NCBI GenBank assembly: GCA_000200715.1
Contig: DP000238.1
Coordinates: 1,266,593-1,330,592 of the forward strand
From: Cenarchaeum symbiosum A
Lineage (GTDB): Archaea; Thermoproteota; Nitrososphaeria; Nitrososphaerales; Nitrosopumilaceae
DNA: 64,000 bases
Reading direction: 5' to 3'
In this document: in pieces, positions 26,966-36,496 of the stretch
How the letters are laid out: each line of letters begins with the position of its first letter
Numbering within the stretch: position 1 is the stretch's first letter
Notes under the pieces: generated by a model
Databases searched by the model: none
Told to the model about the DNA's origin: nothing
What the model saw: only the letters and a program-made list of their open reading frames with translations
Position numbers and translations under genes: made by a program

Positions 26966-27808
26966 TTAGCGGCGCCCCGCCCCGCCGGCAGATCGCGATG
27001 ATCTGCCGCGCGGGATGGTGGCCTGTTTCAGGCCCGCCGTAAAGTCTGCTATGCGGCCCTCCAGGCCCGCCCCCCCTGTACCTGCCAGTTTCAGTATGGC
27101 GCTGCCCACTATGACAGCATCTGCGCCTGCGTCTACAAACCTTGCCACATCTTTCGGCCCCGAGACCCCAAAGCCCGCGCCTACGGGCAGCCCGCCCGAT
27201 TCCTTGAGGGCCCTGCGCACAGCGCGGACCGCATACTCCTTTACGCCGCCTGCCGCGCCAGTAGTGCCGTAGACTGCCACAACGTACAGAAAGCCGCTGG
27301 ACGCTGAGGCTATCTCGCGCATTCTTTCGGGGCCCGTATTTGGCGATGCAAGCAGTATGGCGGCAGCATCCTCTTTTTTTGCGCATTCAAGATACTCGGC
27401 TGCCTCTTCTACCGGCAGGTCGGGGATTATGAACCCGTCTATTCCTGCAGATGCAGCCTCCCGCATGAACCTGCACAGGCCCCTCCTGTACAGTACGTTG
27501 GCATAGGTCATCAAGACCAGGGGGACATCGGTCTCGCCGCGGGCCCGCCGCACAAACTCCAGCAGGTTCTTTCTGTCCATGCCGCCGCGGATGGACTCTG
27601 CTGCCGCGTCCCGGATTACGGGCCCGTCGGCCAGCGGGTCGGAGAATGGAAAGCCCACCTCGATGATGTCGGCGCCCCCGCGGGCCAGCCCGCGGAGCAC
27701 CTCGAGGTCCCGCCCCGGGGGGTAGCCTGCCATCATATAGGCCACAAGGGCCCTCTCGCCCCGGGCCGCAAGCCCCGCGAAGCTAGCCGCTATCCTCGAG
27801 CCCTGCAT
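26966..27808 (-). CDS. trpA: Tryptophan synthase alpha subunit
   Basis: The 280-residue TIM-barrel enzyme splits indole-3-glycerol phosphate into indole and glyceraldehyde phosphate and passes indole to TrpB. The catalytic Glu is in [12 protein letters not shown] and the Asp in [24 protein letters not shown] and the phosphate-binding GFGVSGP and VIVGSAI loops are present. It is last in the trp operon and overlaps trpB by 26 nt. The C-terminus has a short basic tail ([14 protein letters not shown]) beyond the fold. Confidence 0.96.
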   Translation of the reverse strand: MQGSRIAASFAGLAARGERALVAYMMAGYPPGRDLEVLRGLARGGADIIEVGFPFSDPLADGPVIRDAAAESIRGGMDRKNLLEFVRRARGETDVPLVLMTYANVLYRRGLCRFMREAASAGIDGFIIPDLPVEEAAEYLECAKKEDAAAILLASPNTGPERMREIASASSGFLYVVAVYGTTGAAGGVKEYAVRAVRRALKESGGLPVGAGFGVSGPKDVARFVDAGADAVIVGSAILKLAGTGGAGLEGRIADFTAGLKQATIPRGRSSRSAGGAGRR

Positions 27809-28961
27809 ATTCCTGCACCACCTGCACGTCCTTGTCGCCCCTTCCGGAGAGCGTAACCACCACCGATTCCGAGCTCGGCATCTTTCGCGCCAGCTTCAGG
27901 GCCCCCGCCACCGCGTGTGCCGATTCAAGGGCGGGAATTATCCCCTCTGTTTTTGCCAGCAGCATAAACGCGGCTACTGCCTCCTTGTCGGTTGCCGATG
28001 TGTACTCTGCCTTTTTTGCATCCTTGAGGTATGCATGTTCGGGGCCCACGCCGGGATAGTCGAGCCCCGCGGATATGCTGTGGGCCTCGCCTACCTGGCC
28101 TTCCTTGTCCTGCAAAAGGTACGTCATCATCCCGTGCAGTACGCCCCGGCTGCCAGCCGAGAGCGGCGCCGAGTGCTCGCCCGAGCCGAGGCCGCGGCCC
28201 GCAGCCTCTACTCCAACCAGCCTTGTGCCAATTCCCAGCAGCGGATGAAACGTCCCTATTGCGTTTGAGCCGCCCCCGACGCATGCTACTGCCGCGTCGG
28301 GCGCGCCCCCCATCTGTTCGATAATCTCCCTGCCTATCACGCTCTGAAAATCGCGGACCATTGCGGGATACGGGTGCGGCCCCACGGCCGATCCCAACAG
28401 ATAGTATGTGTCCCGGACGCGGGTTATCCAGTCCCTGATCGCCTCGTTTATCGCGTCTTTTAGCGTCCTGGCGCCTGAATCCACCCGGTGCACCTCGGAT
28501 CCCAGCAGGCGCATACGGTATACGTTAAGGCTCTGCCGTTCCGCGTCCTTGGACCCCATGTACACCTCCGAGTGGATCCCAAGGCAGGCGCACGCCATGG
28601 CCGTGGCCACGCCGTGCTGGCCGGCGCCAGTCTCGGCTATGATCCGCCGCTTGCCCATTCTTTTTGCCAGCAGGGCCTGTCCCAGCGTGTTGTTTATCTT
28701 GTGCGCCCCTCCGTGCAAAAGATCCTCCCTCTTTAGGTATATGCGCGCGCCACCCGCCTTTTTTGTCAGGTTTTTCGCAAGGTAGAGCGGCGTGGGGCGC
28801 CCCGCGTACTCCCGGAGCAGGCAGCCGAGCTCGTCATCAAATGCAGGGTCCGCGCGCGCGTCCGCGTATGCTTCTTCAAGTTCCCGTACCGCGGGCACAA
28901 GGGTCTCCGGGATGTAGCTTCCCCCGAACTCGCCGAACCTGCCGTCTTCTGGTCCTAGCAT
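27783..28961 (-). CDS. trpB: Tryptophan synthase beta subunit
   Basis: The 392-residue PLP enzyme condenses indole with serine. The PLP lysine is K88 in [29 protein letters not shown]-like ([13 protein letters not shown]) and the phosphate loop GGGSNAIG are present, as is the ESAHA motif. It is the standard TrpB1 type by length and motifs. It overlaps trpC by 7 nt and trpA by 26 nt, so translation is likely coupled. Confidence 0.97.
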   Translation of the reverse strand: MLGPEDGRFGEFGGSYIPETLVPAVRELEEAYADARADPAFDDELGCLLREYAGRPTPLYLAKNLTKKAGGARIYLKREDLLHGGAHKINNTLGQALLAKRMGKRRIIAETGAGQHGVATAMACACLGIHSEVYMGSKDAERQSLNVYRMRLLGSEVHRVDSGARTLKDAINEAIRDWITRVRDTYYLLGSAVGPHPYPAMVRDFQSVIGREIIEQMGGAPDAAVACVGGGSNAIGTFHPLLGIGTRLVGVEAAGRGLGSGEHSAPLSAGSRGVLHGMMTYLLQDKEGQVGEAHSISAGLDYPGVGPEHAYLKDAKKAEYTSATDKEAVAAFMLLAKTEGIIPALESAHAVAGALKLARKMPSSESVVVTLSGRGDKDVQVVQEYAGLEDSG

Positions 28962-29716
28962 GCAGAGATCATCTCCCTGACTGTTCCCTCTATGTCGCGC
29001 CCGCCCATTATGCCAGAGCCCACAAGAAAGCCGGCGGCGCCGGCCTTTTTCAATCTAGCTATGTCGGCCGCCGATTTTATCCCGCTCTCCGATATGACCC
29101 GGGATCTTGTATTCCTGCCGGCGAGTATCTCCTCGGTGGTACCAAGGTCAATCTCGAGCGTGTCGAGATTCCGGTTGTTTATCCCTATCAGGTCGGCCTC
29201 TGTATTTTGCGCGCGCTCAAACTCTGCCGCCGTGTGCACCTCGAGGAGCGTCCTTACCCCCCTGTTGTGCCCCATCTCTATGAACTCGTCCATGTTATGC
29301 GCGTACCCCCCGTCAAAGACCGACTGTATGAGCAGCATATAATCGGCGCCAAGGGCCTCTGCGGCCGCCACCTGCGCCTCATCCACGATGATATCCTTCA
29401 TGATCATGGGCACATCCACCGAGCGGCGGACCCGTGCAAAGTACTCCGGCGAGCCGTGAAACAGCAGAGGCTGCGTGAGCACCGAGAGTGCGTCGGCGCC
29501 GCCCCTAACCATAGAGGCGGCTATCTCCTCGGGGTCTGCGCCCTCCCTTATCCAGCCCGCAGACGGCGAGGCAAGTTTTACCTCCGTTATGAGCGCCGCG
29601 CGCCCCTCCTTCCACTTTATGGAGCGGCCGCCGCGCGCCGCACCCCGTATCTCGTATACCCCCGCATCCACCGAAGTTCTGGAATTTTTTACCAGCGTCT
29701 CGAGCATTCTAGCCAC
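28955..29716 (-). CDS. trpC: Indole-3-glycerol phosphate synthase
   Basis: The 253-residue TIM barrel closes the indole ring from CdRP. Visible are the [20 protein letters not shown] segment (EVKxxSPSxG), catalytic Lys in [25 protein letters not shown], and the SESGI and VGSGIM phosphate loops. It is monofunctional: no PRA isomerase (TrpF) domain follows. It starts on the last base of trpD's stop codon. Confidence 0.95.
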   Translation of the reverse strand: MARMLETLVKNSRTSVDAGVYEIRGAARGGRSIKWKEGRAALITEVKLASPSAGWIREGADPEEIAASMVRGGADALSVLTQPLLFHGSPEYFARVRRSVDVPMIMKDIIVDEAQVAAAEALGADYMLLIQSVFDGGYAHNMDEFIEMGHNRGVRTLLEVHTAAEFERAQNTEADLIGINNRNLDTLEIDLGTTEEILAGRNTRSRVISESGIKSAADIARLKKAGAAGFLVGSGIMGGRDIEGTVREMISAC

Positions 29717-30750
29717 TACTCCCGGGCCTCCCGCAGCATCCCCGGATCCCCTGCCTTTGCCACAAACCTGTCGAGTAAATCTGACGCGGCGCCGCCCTCT
29801 ATTGCTACTCTTGCGGCCTCTATGCCGTCTGCGAGGCCCTCAGATATGCCGCCCACTACTAGTGCTGCTGCAGCGTTGAGCTCGACTGTCTCGGCCATGG
29901 CCCTGCCGGCCCGGCCGTCGAGGACAGCCACAAACGAATGGAATGCCCCGCCTGCCGAGTGAATACGCAGCTCGTTTGCAGAAGAAGCGTGCAGTCCGAG
30001 CGCCTCCGGGTCGACCCGCTCCGTGTACACCTCGCCCCCCCGCAGGATGCACGCGCTGCCGTGAGAGCTAGTCGAGAGCTCGTCCATTCCGTCATCCGAC
30101 ATGACGGCCATGGCGGAGCCGGCCCCCCTCCTGTGCAGTATCCGGGGGATCCTACCGAGCAGGTCCTGCGACGAGACGCCGACTAGCTGGTCGCGCACAC
30201 CCGCCGGGTTGCACAGGGGACCCACCAGGTTGAAGACGGTCCTGCCTCCCACTTTTTTGCGCGCGTCGGCTATTCCCGCAAGGGCCGGATGGTAGCGCGG
30301 CGCGTACATGAAGCATATGTTGAGATCCTCTAGCAGGCTGGCCGCATCCCCGGGCCTCTGGTCAAGATCACACCCGAGGCGCTCGAATATGTCGGCGCTG
30401 CCAGAACAGCCAGAGCTGGAGCGGTTGCCGTGCTTTGCCACCGTGCAGCCAGATGCTGCCGCCACAAACGCGCACGCAGTCGATACGTTGAGTGTACTCA
30501 TCCCGTCGCCGCCCGTGCCGCATACATCTATCACAGTGCCGCTGTTCCTTGGAACAACCCGCTCCGAGTGCTCAGACACGGCCTCGAGCACGCCGAGCAG
30601 CTCCTCGTCGGTCTCGCCCTTGCGTGCCAACAGCGATAGCAGCTCGGCTGATTCGTCTGTGCCCATGCCCCCGAGCATGCCAGAGGCTGCATCGTGCGCC
30701 TCCTCAAGGGTAAGATCCTCGCCGCGCCGCAGCTTTTCTGCCGCCATCAC
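29716..30750 (-). CDS. trpD: Anthranilate phosphoribosyltransferase
   Basis: The 344-residue enzyme joins anthranilate to PRPP. The signature DVCGTGGDGMSTLNVSTACA, followed by KHGNRSSSG and GSADIFERLG, identifies the PRPP and anthranilate sites, and FNLVGPLCNPAGV matches the second block. It overlaps trpG by 4 nt and trpC by 1 nt. Length is normal and all expected motifs are intact. Confidence 0.96.
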   Translation of the reverse strand: MMAAEKLRRGEDLTLEEAHDAASGMLGGMGTDESAELLSLLARKGETDEELLGVLEAVSEHSERVVPRNSGTVIDVCGTGGDGMSTLNVSTACAFVAAASGCTVAKHGNRSSSGCSGSADIFERLGCDLDQRPGDAASLLEDLNICFMYAPRYHPALAGIADARKKVGGRTVFNLVGPLCNPAGVRDQLVGVSSQDLLGRIPRILHRRGAGSAMAVMSDDGMDELSTSSHGSACILRGGEVYTERVDPEALGLHASSANELRIHSAGGAFHSFVAVLDGRAGRAMAETVELNAAAALVVGGISEGLADGIEAARVAIEGGAASDLLDRFVAKAGDPGMLREARE

Positions 30751-31337
30751 AGGGCGCCCGCCCCCCGAAGAAAGTTGGCGATTATCTTCCTGCCGTCCTC
30801 GGTCATTATTGACTCCGGGTGGAACTGAACACCCACTATCGGATGTGTACGGTGGCGCACGGCCATTATCTCGGAATCATCCTGTGCGACAGCTGTAACC
30901 TCGAGCTCCGGCGGGATGGCAGTCCGGTCGCCTGCCAGCGAGTGGTATCTGGTTGCGCGAAACGGGTTTTTCACGCCCTCGAACAGGGGCGTATCTGTGT
31001 GTTTTATCATGCTGGTCTTGCCGTGCCTGACCTGCCCCGCGTTGGCCACCCTGCCCCCAAAGGCGCTTATTATCCCCTGGTGGCCGAGGCAGACTCCAAG
31101 CACGGGTATCTGCGGCCCCACCTGCTTTATCACCTCGGAGCATATCCCAAAGTACCTCCCCTCGTCGGGCGTTCCGGGCCCCGGCGATATGACTATCGCG
31201 TCGTACCCGCCGCTTTTCACCTCGTCTACTGTTATTGCATCATTGCGGACCACCGTGCACTCGGCGCCAAGCTCCCCTATGTACTGGGCAATATTGTACA
31301 CAAACGAATCATAGTTGTCGATTACAAGCACCTTCAA
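30747..31337 (-). CDS. trpG: Anthranilate synthase glutamine amidotransferase
   Basis: The 196-residue class I amidotransferase supplies ammonia to TrpE. It has VIDNYDSFVYNIAQYIGELG at the start, ISPGPGTP, the nucleophile C83 in LGVCLGHQGI, and the His-Glu of VQFHPESIMTEDG. It is a free subunit rather than fused to TrpE or TrpD. It overlaps trpE by 4 nt. Confidence 0.96.
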   Translation of the reverse strand: MKVLVIDNYDSFVYNIAQYIGELGAECTVVRNDAITVDEVKSGGYDAIVISPGPGTPDEGRYFGICSEVIKQVGPQIPVLGVCLGHQGIISAFGGRVANAGQVRHGKTSMIKHTDTPLFEGVKNPFRATRYHSLAGDRTAIPPELEVTAVAQDDSEIMAVRHRTHPIVGVQFHPESIMTEDGRKIIANFLRGAGAL

Positions 31338-32695
31338 CGGGATGCCTCCCGCAGCGCCTGCAGCATCGCCCCCGCCTTGTGTTCGGTCTCGTCAAACTCG
31401 TCAGAGGGGACAGAATCCGAGACTATCCCCGCACCCGCCTGGACAAAGCCCCGCCCGCCCTCGATGAAGATGCTGCGTATCGCTATGGCAAAGTCGCAGC
31501 ACCCGTTGTGCGCAAAGTACCCCACTGCCCCCGCGTACGGGCCGCGCGGAACAGGCTCGAGCTCGTCTATTATCTCCATGGCCCGCACCTTGGGCGCGCC
31601 AGAGACTGTCCCCGCCGGGAAGACTGCCTTGAACGCATCCACTGCATCGTGCCCCTCCCCTAGCCTGCCGGTTACATGCGTCACCATGTGCTGGACGTGG
31701 CTAAAGCGCCTTATCCCCATCAGGTCCTCCACATGGACGCTGCCGTACTCGCAGACGCGCCCCATGTCGTTTCTGCCAAGGTCCACAAGCATTGTGTGCT
31801 CGGCGAGCTCCTTTTCATCATGTCTAAGCTCGTCTGCAAGGCGGAGGTTCTCTGCCTCGTCGGGCACGGTCTTGCGCGTGCCAGCTATCGGGAACGTCTC
31901 TGCGGTGCGGCCGTCGGCCCGGACCAGCATCTCGGGTGACGCGCCGATTGTGACACTCTTCCCCTGCTTTAGATGGTACATGTACGGCGAAGGGTTGAGC
32001 TTTCTCAGGGCCCCGTATATCGCAAGCTCGTCTCCCTCCACGTCAAACGAGGTCCTCCGGGACAGCACCACCTGGAAGACATCCCCGTCGTTTACGTACT
32101 CCTTGGCCCTGCCCACCATGCCCTCGTATTCGTCCCTGCAAGTCTCCGCCCGGAAGTTTGAGACGCGTACGTCGCCGTGTTTTCCCGACATGAGCAGCTC
32201 CGAGAACCGGTCCTCGCCAAGATGGAAATAGTACAGCCGCCCCTGCCTGTTGTCGTATAAAATGCCGTCGTCGTACACGCCAAACTCCATGAGCGGCTCC
32301 GGCGGCGGGTCCTTCCGGGGCACCCTCTCCCAGAGCCCCGCCGCGTCATAGTTGACCCTGCCGACGGCCCCGCCGAGATACCTGTATGGGTGCCCCACAT
32401 CTACGGCGGCCTGCCTCAGCTCCTCCAGCGGATCGCCTGCATCCGCCACCCGGACCCCGCCGTCCCTGCCGGTTATCTCGACCCTGTCGGAGTAGCCCCG
32501 CACGATATACGCGGGATCAAAGCCCATGACCGACGTCTCGGCGAGAATCTCGGGGCCCGTCAGGGACTCGAAGAGAAACGAGTGCTCGTAATTGGGCGAT
32601 ATCATGCTGTATAACTCGAACTGGTTTTCAGGCAGGTCCAGGGGCACAAGCCTCGGTTTTGCTGCTCCAAAGGCGTCCACCCATGGATAAGGCAC
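31334..32695 (-). CDS. trpE: Anthranilate synthase component I
   Basis: The 453-residue chorismate enzyme makes anthranilate with TrpG. The C-terminal catalytic domain includes GDVFQVVLSRRTSFDVEGDE, PYMYHLKQG, MLVDLGRNDMGRVCEYGSV, GTVSGAPKVRAMEIIDELEP and GAVGYF. The N-terminal feedback domain is shorter and diverged. The GTG at 32695 begins MPYPWVDAF; a GTG at 32680 is another option. It heads the trpEGDCBA operon; the TATA-like TATTTATAA at 32706-32714 may drive it. Confidence 0.95.
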   Translation of the reverse strand: MPYPWVDAFGAAKPRLVPLDLPENQFELYSMISPNYEHSFLFESLTGPEILAETSVMGFDPAYIVRGYSDRVEITGRDGGVRVADAGDPLEELRQAAVDVGHPYRYLGGAVGRVNYDAAGLWERVPRKDPPPEPLMEFGVYDDGILYDNRQGRLYYFHLGEDRFSELLMSGKHGDVRVSNFRAETCRDEYEGMVGRAKEYVNDGDVFQVVLSRRTSFDVEGDELAIYGALRKLNPSPYMYHLKQGKSVTIGASPEMLVRADGRTAETFPIAGTRKTVPDEAENLRLADELRHDEKELAEHTMLVDLGRNDMGRVCEYGSVHVEDLMGIRRFSHVQHMVTHVTGRLGEGHDAVDAFKAVFPAGTVSGAPKVRAMEIIDELEPVPRGPYAGAVGYFAHNGCCDFAIAIRSIFIEGGRGFVQAGAGIVSDSVPSDEFDETEHKAGAMLQALREASR

Positions 32696-32705
32696 ATCCG
32701 CTCGC

Positions 32706-32714
32706 TATTTATAA
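32706..32714 (-). promoter_or_regulatory. TATA-like box of the trp operon
   Basis: The minus strand reads TTATAAATA just upstream of trpE. Distance is about 15 nt to the GTG at 32695 and about 30 nt to the GTG at 32680, so it may favour the shorter start. Confidence 0.5.
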
Positions 32715-32767
32715 TTTTGAAACCCGGGGCCGGTATGAGGGCTTGCCCCCGTCTGCGCAAGCCGTAA

Positions 32768-32786
32768 TTCAGGCACGAATTCTGCC
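32768..32786 (+). repeat. Dispersed intergenic element, copy c
   Basis: TTCAGGCACGAATTCTGCC is preceded by GCCGTAA. It forms an inverted pair with the copy at 32873-32888, about 90 nt away. Confidence 0.55.
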
Positions 32787-32872
32787 ATGACTGCTTTTTC
32801 ACCGCGCCTGAGCCTAGACATTCACGGTCCGGTGGCGGGAGTTCGGATTCGGGCGCAGGGAAAAATTTCCCA

Positions 32873-32888
32873 GGCAGATTTCGTGCCC
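32873..32888 (-). repeat. Dispersed intergenic element, inverted copy d
   Basis: On the minus strand this reads GGGCACGAAATCTGCC, preceded by GCCCAATTAC, mirroring the copy at 32768. A palindrome GGGAAAAATTTCCC (32858-32871) lies beside it. The pair could fold as a long stem in RNA. Confidence 0.5.
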
Positions 32889-33035
32889 GTAATTGGGCTT
32901 CACATGGCAAAGGGCGGGCTCCCGCTGCAGCGGGGCCTCCAAAGTTCATGTTGCGGGCAGGCGCGGATGGGTTGCAACATATAGTCCGCGCTCATAACGG
33001 AAATAGATTTTAATTCGCAAACTCCAAGCCTAAAC

Positions 33036-33143
33036 ATGGACACTGGCGCGAACCTGTGCACGATGGATCCGATCCCGGAACAGGCAGCCATCATGCCTTG
33101 TGCAGCACCAGATAATTCCCGGGAGGCTGGCGCGCGTGGTTAG
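33036..33143 (+). CDS. Short ORF in leader of methyltransferase gene
   Basis: An ATG at 33036 lies about 25 nt after a TATA-like TTTTAATT (33009-33016) and opens a 35-codon frame (MDTGANLCTMDPIPEQAAIM...) ending at TAG 33141-33143. The methyltransferase frame overlaps it. It may be a leader peptide, or the true 5' end of the methyltransferase gene separated by a frameshift near 33130-33140. Confidence 0.3.
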   Translation: MDTGANLCTMDPIPEQAAIMPCAAPDNSREAGARG

Positions 33144-33879
33144 GGCAAAGGGTGCATCTTCCCGGTCCTCGGTCCTGCAGAGCCGGACAGGGGGTGTCAC
33201 CATACTCGAGCCCGCAGACGTGCTGGAGACGCTTGAATCCGCAAGGGACGCAAGCGCCGTGATACTGGATCCTTGGTACAACCGCGGCGTCGGAGGGGTG
33301 CGGCACAACTATGATGAGTGGCTTGGAACGGTAGTGGACAGATCCTTTGACGTGGCCGACCATGTGTACGTCTGGGGCTTCCCCCAGATAGTATGCAGGG
33401 TCTTGGACAAGCTTCCCCCCAAGACGGAGCTTACCGCATGGATCACGTGGTACTACAAAAACTGTCCCTCGATGATCAGGGGCTGGCGTTCCGCGCAGTA
33501 TACGTGCCTGCACCTCTCAAGGGACGGGGCGCGCCTTTACCCGGAGAATTTCATGACAGAAGAGCAGCAGGAAAGATACCGGGAGGGAAAGATGCGGTAC
33601 ATACCAGGGCCCCCGTCGGTACTAGAGGTACCGCTGAACATAGGATTCGTGGGCAGGGGGGAGCAGACCGGCCATCCCGCGCAAAAGCCCCTCAAGACCA
33701 TCGAGCCCCTGGTCAAGATGTCCAGCAAGGAAGGGGATCTGGTGATAGATCCCATGTGCGGCTCAGGCACCACCGGCGTGGTGTGCAACATGCTCAACCG
33801 CAAGGCCGTTCTCTGCGACATGTCAGAGGAGTATACGGCCCTTGCACGCAAGCGGGTCCTCGAGAATGCCGGCCAATAG
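33100..33879 (+). CDS. DNA methyltransferase, beta-type (N4-C or N6-A)
   Basis: The product, up to 259 residues, has motif IV as DPWY in AVILDPWYNRGVGGVRHNYD near the N-terminus and motif I (DPMCGSGTTGVVCN) near the C-terminus after HPAQKPLKTIEPLV. The order IV...X-I marks a permuted beta-type amino-methyltransferase, acting on adenine N6 or cytosine N4 in DNA. No target-recognition domain or cognate restriction gene is visible nearby, so it looks like an orphan. The start is unclear: GTG 33100, a later GTG (VVRAKGAS), or the short upstream frame after a shift. Confidence 0.85.
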   Translation: MQHQIIPGRLARVVRAKGASSRSSVLQSRTGGVTILEPADVLETLESARDASAVILDPWYNRGVGGVRHNYDEWLGTVVDRSFDVADHVYVWGFPQIVCRVLDKLPPKTELTAWITWYYKNCPSMIRGWRSAQYTCLHLSRDGARLYPENFMTEEQQERYREGKMRYIPGPPSVLEVPLNIGFVGRGEQTGHPAQKPLKTIEPLVKMSSKEGDLVIDPMCGSGTTGVVCNMLNRKAVLCDMSEEYTALARKRVLENAGQ

Positions 33880-34258
33880 GCCCGAGCATGCAGTGGCAAG
33901 TAGAAAATACACCCGAGTCAGTTGTTGAAAGGCTCGAGGTTTTTTTTCTGGGCAAGATAGCCAACCCCGCCTGTGCCAATATCCCCTGCCAGATTGTTGT
34001 TTCCCGCCGTGTGGGCGGGCACGTCACAAGCCAAACATGCCCGTGCCGCCTGCCGTCTTGGGCCGCCTTCACCCGCCCTGTCTTGTGATCGCCTTGAGGC
34101 GGGCGGTGCTGGAAAGGGGCCCCCATGCGCGGCCTCTAAACATCCCCGGGCCCGTCCAAAGCCAGGTTCTAGGCACGGTTCTTGCCCGGATGCCCCCCGG
34201 CCTGCGTTAGGGCCTGCACCCCGGTACTATCAAATACCTTTGAGTACGGTATGTTTAT
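33880..34258. other. Intergenic spacer with hairpins and element copy e
   Basis: The spacer has a hairpin CCCGCC-GTGTG-GGCGGG at about 34006-34022, the dispersed element at 34169-34186, and a TATA-like TCAAATACC about 27 nt before the gene at 34259. I see no tRNA and no convincing frame. Confidence 0.45.
34169..34186 (+). repeat. Dispersed intergenic element, copy e
   Basis: CTAGGCACGGTTCTTGCC is preceded by AGCCAGGTT and matches the other copies in core and flank. Confidence 0.45.
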
Positions 34259-34486
34259 ATGAACGAGTGTGCCAGCATATGCATGAGCCAGATCCTCTCA
34301 AGACCCCGCAGAGGCACGCAGATTCAGGACATCTGCCTCCCGATAGTCAGGCCGTATGTGAGCACCAGCACCCTGTCGGCCGAATGTTCGGTGTGCGGCA
34401 GGGGCCCCGAGGAGTCATCGCTGTCATCGAGGACCGCGGGAGGCGAGTCGGTCCTGCTGTGCAGGGATCACGATCTTCCCGCCTGA
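34259..34486 (+). CDS. Small Cys-rich (zinc-binding) protein
   Basis: The 75-residue protein begins MNECASICMSQILSRPRRGT and then IQDICLPIVRPYVSTSTLSA. It has a Cys-x2-Cys at CSVCG and a late Cys-Arg-Asp-His, so a small zinc knuckle is likely. A TATA-like box about 27 nt before the ATG supports a leaderless gene. The function is unknown; the motif set is typical of small thaumarchaeal zinc proteins. Confidence 0.65.
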   Translation: MNECASICMSQILSRPRRGTQIQDICLPIVRPYVSTSTLSAECSVCGRGPEESSLSSRTAGGESVLLCRDHDLPA

Positions 34487-34508
34487 TGCGCGCCTTTGTG
34501 CTATAATA

Positions 34509-36178
34509 TCAGACCTGTGCCGGCATTGTCCTGGCGCCCTGTGCCGCAGATCCCACCAGCGAGGCATACTTTGCAAGCGCCCCCGTTGTATAGTTGGGCT
34601 CGGGCCTCGTCCAGAGCTCCCTTCTCTTGTCCAGCTCTTCAGCAGATACCAGCAGGTCTATGCTGTTTTTTTCCGTGTCAACTGTTATCCTGTCCCCGTC
34701 CTTTACCAGCGCTATGGGGCCGCCAACAAACGCCTCGGGCGCCACGTGGCCGACCATGAACCCCCGCGTCCCGCCGGAGAACCTGCCGTCGGTGACCATT
34801 GCAACCTTCTTGCCGAGCCCCTGGCCGACGAGTGCGGCAGTCGTAGATAGCATCTCCCTCATGCCGGGGCCGCCCCGCGGGCCCTCGTACCTTATGACCA
34901 GAACATCGCCCTCCGATATCTCCCCGCGCGAGACTGCGCCAAATGCATCCTCTTCCCGGTCAAACGTGCGCGCATTCCCCTCGAACCGGGTCATCTCCAC
35001 ACCCGCCGTCTTGATCACCGCGCCATCCGGTGCCAGGCTGCCCCGGAGTATGACTGCCGTGCCCTCCGCGTGCATGGGGTTCTCTACCGGCCTCACTATT
35101 TTCTGGCTGGGCTCCGGCGGGGCTCCCGCAAGGTCCTCGTGGATCGTCTTGCCCGAGACGGTAAGGCATGAGCCATTAAGCAGGCCCTGCCCGTCGAGCT
35201 TTCGTAGCACCAGCGGGATGCCGCCCGCCTTGTCTAGCGAGTTCATCACATAGCTTCCGCCGGGCTTCATGTCGGCAAGGTGCGGAGTCCTCTTTCTTAC
35301 CCGCTCAAAGTCATCATAGGTAAGCCCGATGCCCGCCTCGCCCGCGAGCGCGAGCAGGTGCAGCACGCCGTTGGTGGAGCCGCCCAGCGCGTTGAGCACG
35401 GTGATGGCATTCTCGAATGCCTCAAAGGTCAGTATGTCACTTGGCCTGATGCCAAGCTCCAGCAGCCTGGCGCACGCCGCCCCTGAATCACGCGCCACTG
35501 CAGCCCTCCTGTCGTCTTCTGCGGGCGGCGACGCGCTGCCCGGCAGCGCCAGCCCTATCGCCTCCGATATGGAGGCCATCGTATTGGCCGTGAACATTCC
35601 GCCGCACGAGCCCGCGCTGGGGCACGCCGTATTCTCTATGTTCTTGAGGTCGTCTATCGAGATCTTCCCTGCATCATACGAGCCTACCGCCTCGTATACA
35701 TCCACCACCGTGAGCTCCCTGCCGTCGAGCATTCCGGGCATTATGGAGCCGCCGTAGACAAAGACCGACGGGACGTTGAGCCGGGCCATGGCCATCATGG
35801 TCCCTGGAAGGGACTTGTCGCAGCCCGCTATGCCGACTAGCGCGTCGTACTGGTGTGCCCTTACCATGAGCTCGATAGAGTCCGCTATCACCTCCCGTGA
35901 TACAAGCGACGACTTCATACCCTCATGACCCATGGCTATCCCGTCGCTTACCGCTATCGTAGAGAACTCGCGCGGGGTTGCGCCCCCCGCCGAGACGCCC
36001 TCCTTGGCCTGGAGGGCAAGGCCCGGCAGGTGTATGTTGCAAGGGGTAGACTCGTTGCCCGTGTGGCAGACCCCCACAAACTGCTTCCCGAGGTCCGCGT
36101 CGTCAAGGCCCATGGCCTTGTACATGGCCCGGTGGGGGCCCTTGCAGTCCCCTCAACTACGTTCCTGCTCGATATCAC
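34509..36178 (-). CDS. ilvD: Dihydroxy-acid dehydratase, frameshift near 5' end
   Basis: The enzyme dehydrates dihydroxy acids in Ile, Val and Leu synthesis, using an Fe-S cluster. The main frame from 36125 includes VGVCHTGNESTPCNIHLPGL, GCDKSLPG, PSAGSCGGMFTANTMAS (cluster Cys) and the C-terminal GRFSGGTRGFMVGHVAPEA. Upstream, a GTG at 36178 opens VISSRNVVEGTARAP in another frame, which is the family N-terminus; inserting one C in the run at 36134-36138 restores APHRAMYKAMG. So the gene starts at 36178 with one deleted base, or initiates at the ATG 36125 and loses about 18 residues. Confidence 0.92.
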
Positions 36179-36221
36179 GGCGCGGCCTGACCCCCGGCCA
36201 CTTATGTTTGTAGTCGCGCGG

Positions 36222-36430
36222 GGCCCTGCATAAAAAAAGCAGGGCATGCCGGTCCGGGAGGGGGCCGTTCCCCCAGACATACGGGCGGGCCGAGAGGGGC
36301 CGCGGGGACAAGATGTCTGGAAGTCCGGGTCTGTGTCGGCAGAGCAGGCGCCCATGCAAGGGGTACAGGCCCACGCCGAAATGGCACAGCCCCGCCGTGC
36401 AAGGTTGCACGGCAGGCGGGCTTTTCGATA
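36222..36430 (+). ncRNA. Candidate structured RNA or terminator region
   Basis: Beyond the ilvD start lies a strongly self-complementary, GC-rich stretch. It has GCCCTGC/GCAGGGC around an A-rich loop (36223-36245), GGGGG-CCGTT-CCCCC, an 8-bp CCAGACAT/ATGTCTGG stem, and at the end a CCGTGCAA/TTGCACGG hairpin followed by TTTT, as in an intrinsic-type terminator. No coding frame looks real. It could encode a small RNA on the plus strand; no known family was recognised. Confidence 0.3.
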
Positions 36431-36477
36431 TCCCCATCTGCGTTCTTTTAGGCAGCGATCTACTGACAGGCGTTGAA

Positions 36478-36496
36478 TACAGGCATGGATCTGCAC
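36478..36496 (+). repeat. Dispersed intergenic element, copy f
   Basis: TACAGGCATGGATCTGCAC, preceded by GGCGTTGAA, is a looser match to the element. Confidence 0.35.

Noticed and set aside
36320-36345. RNase P RNA suggested by GGAAGTCCGGG
   Set aside because: The other conserved regions and the overall length are missing; kept only as a general candidate structured RNA.
36246-36476. Open plus frame in the ilvD upstream spacer
   Set aside because: Composition is random-like and the region is better explained by perfect stems.
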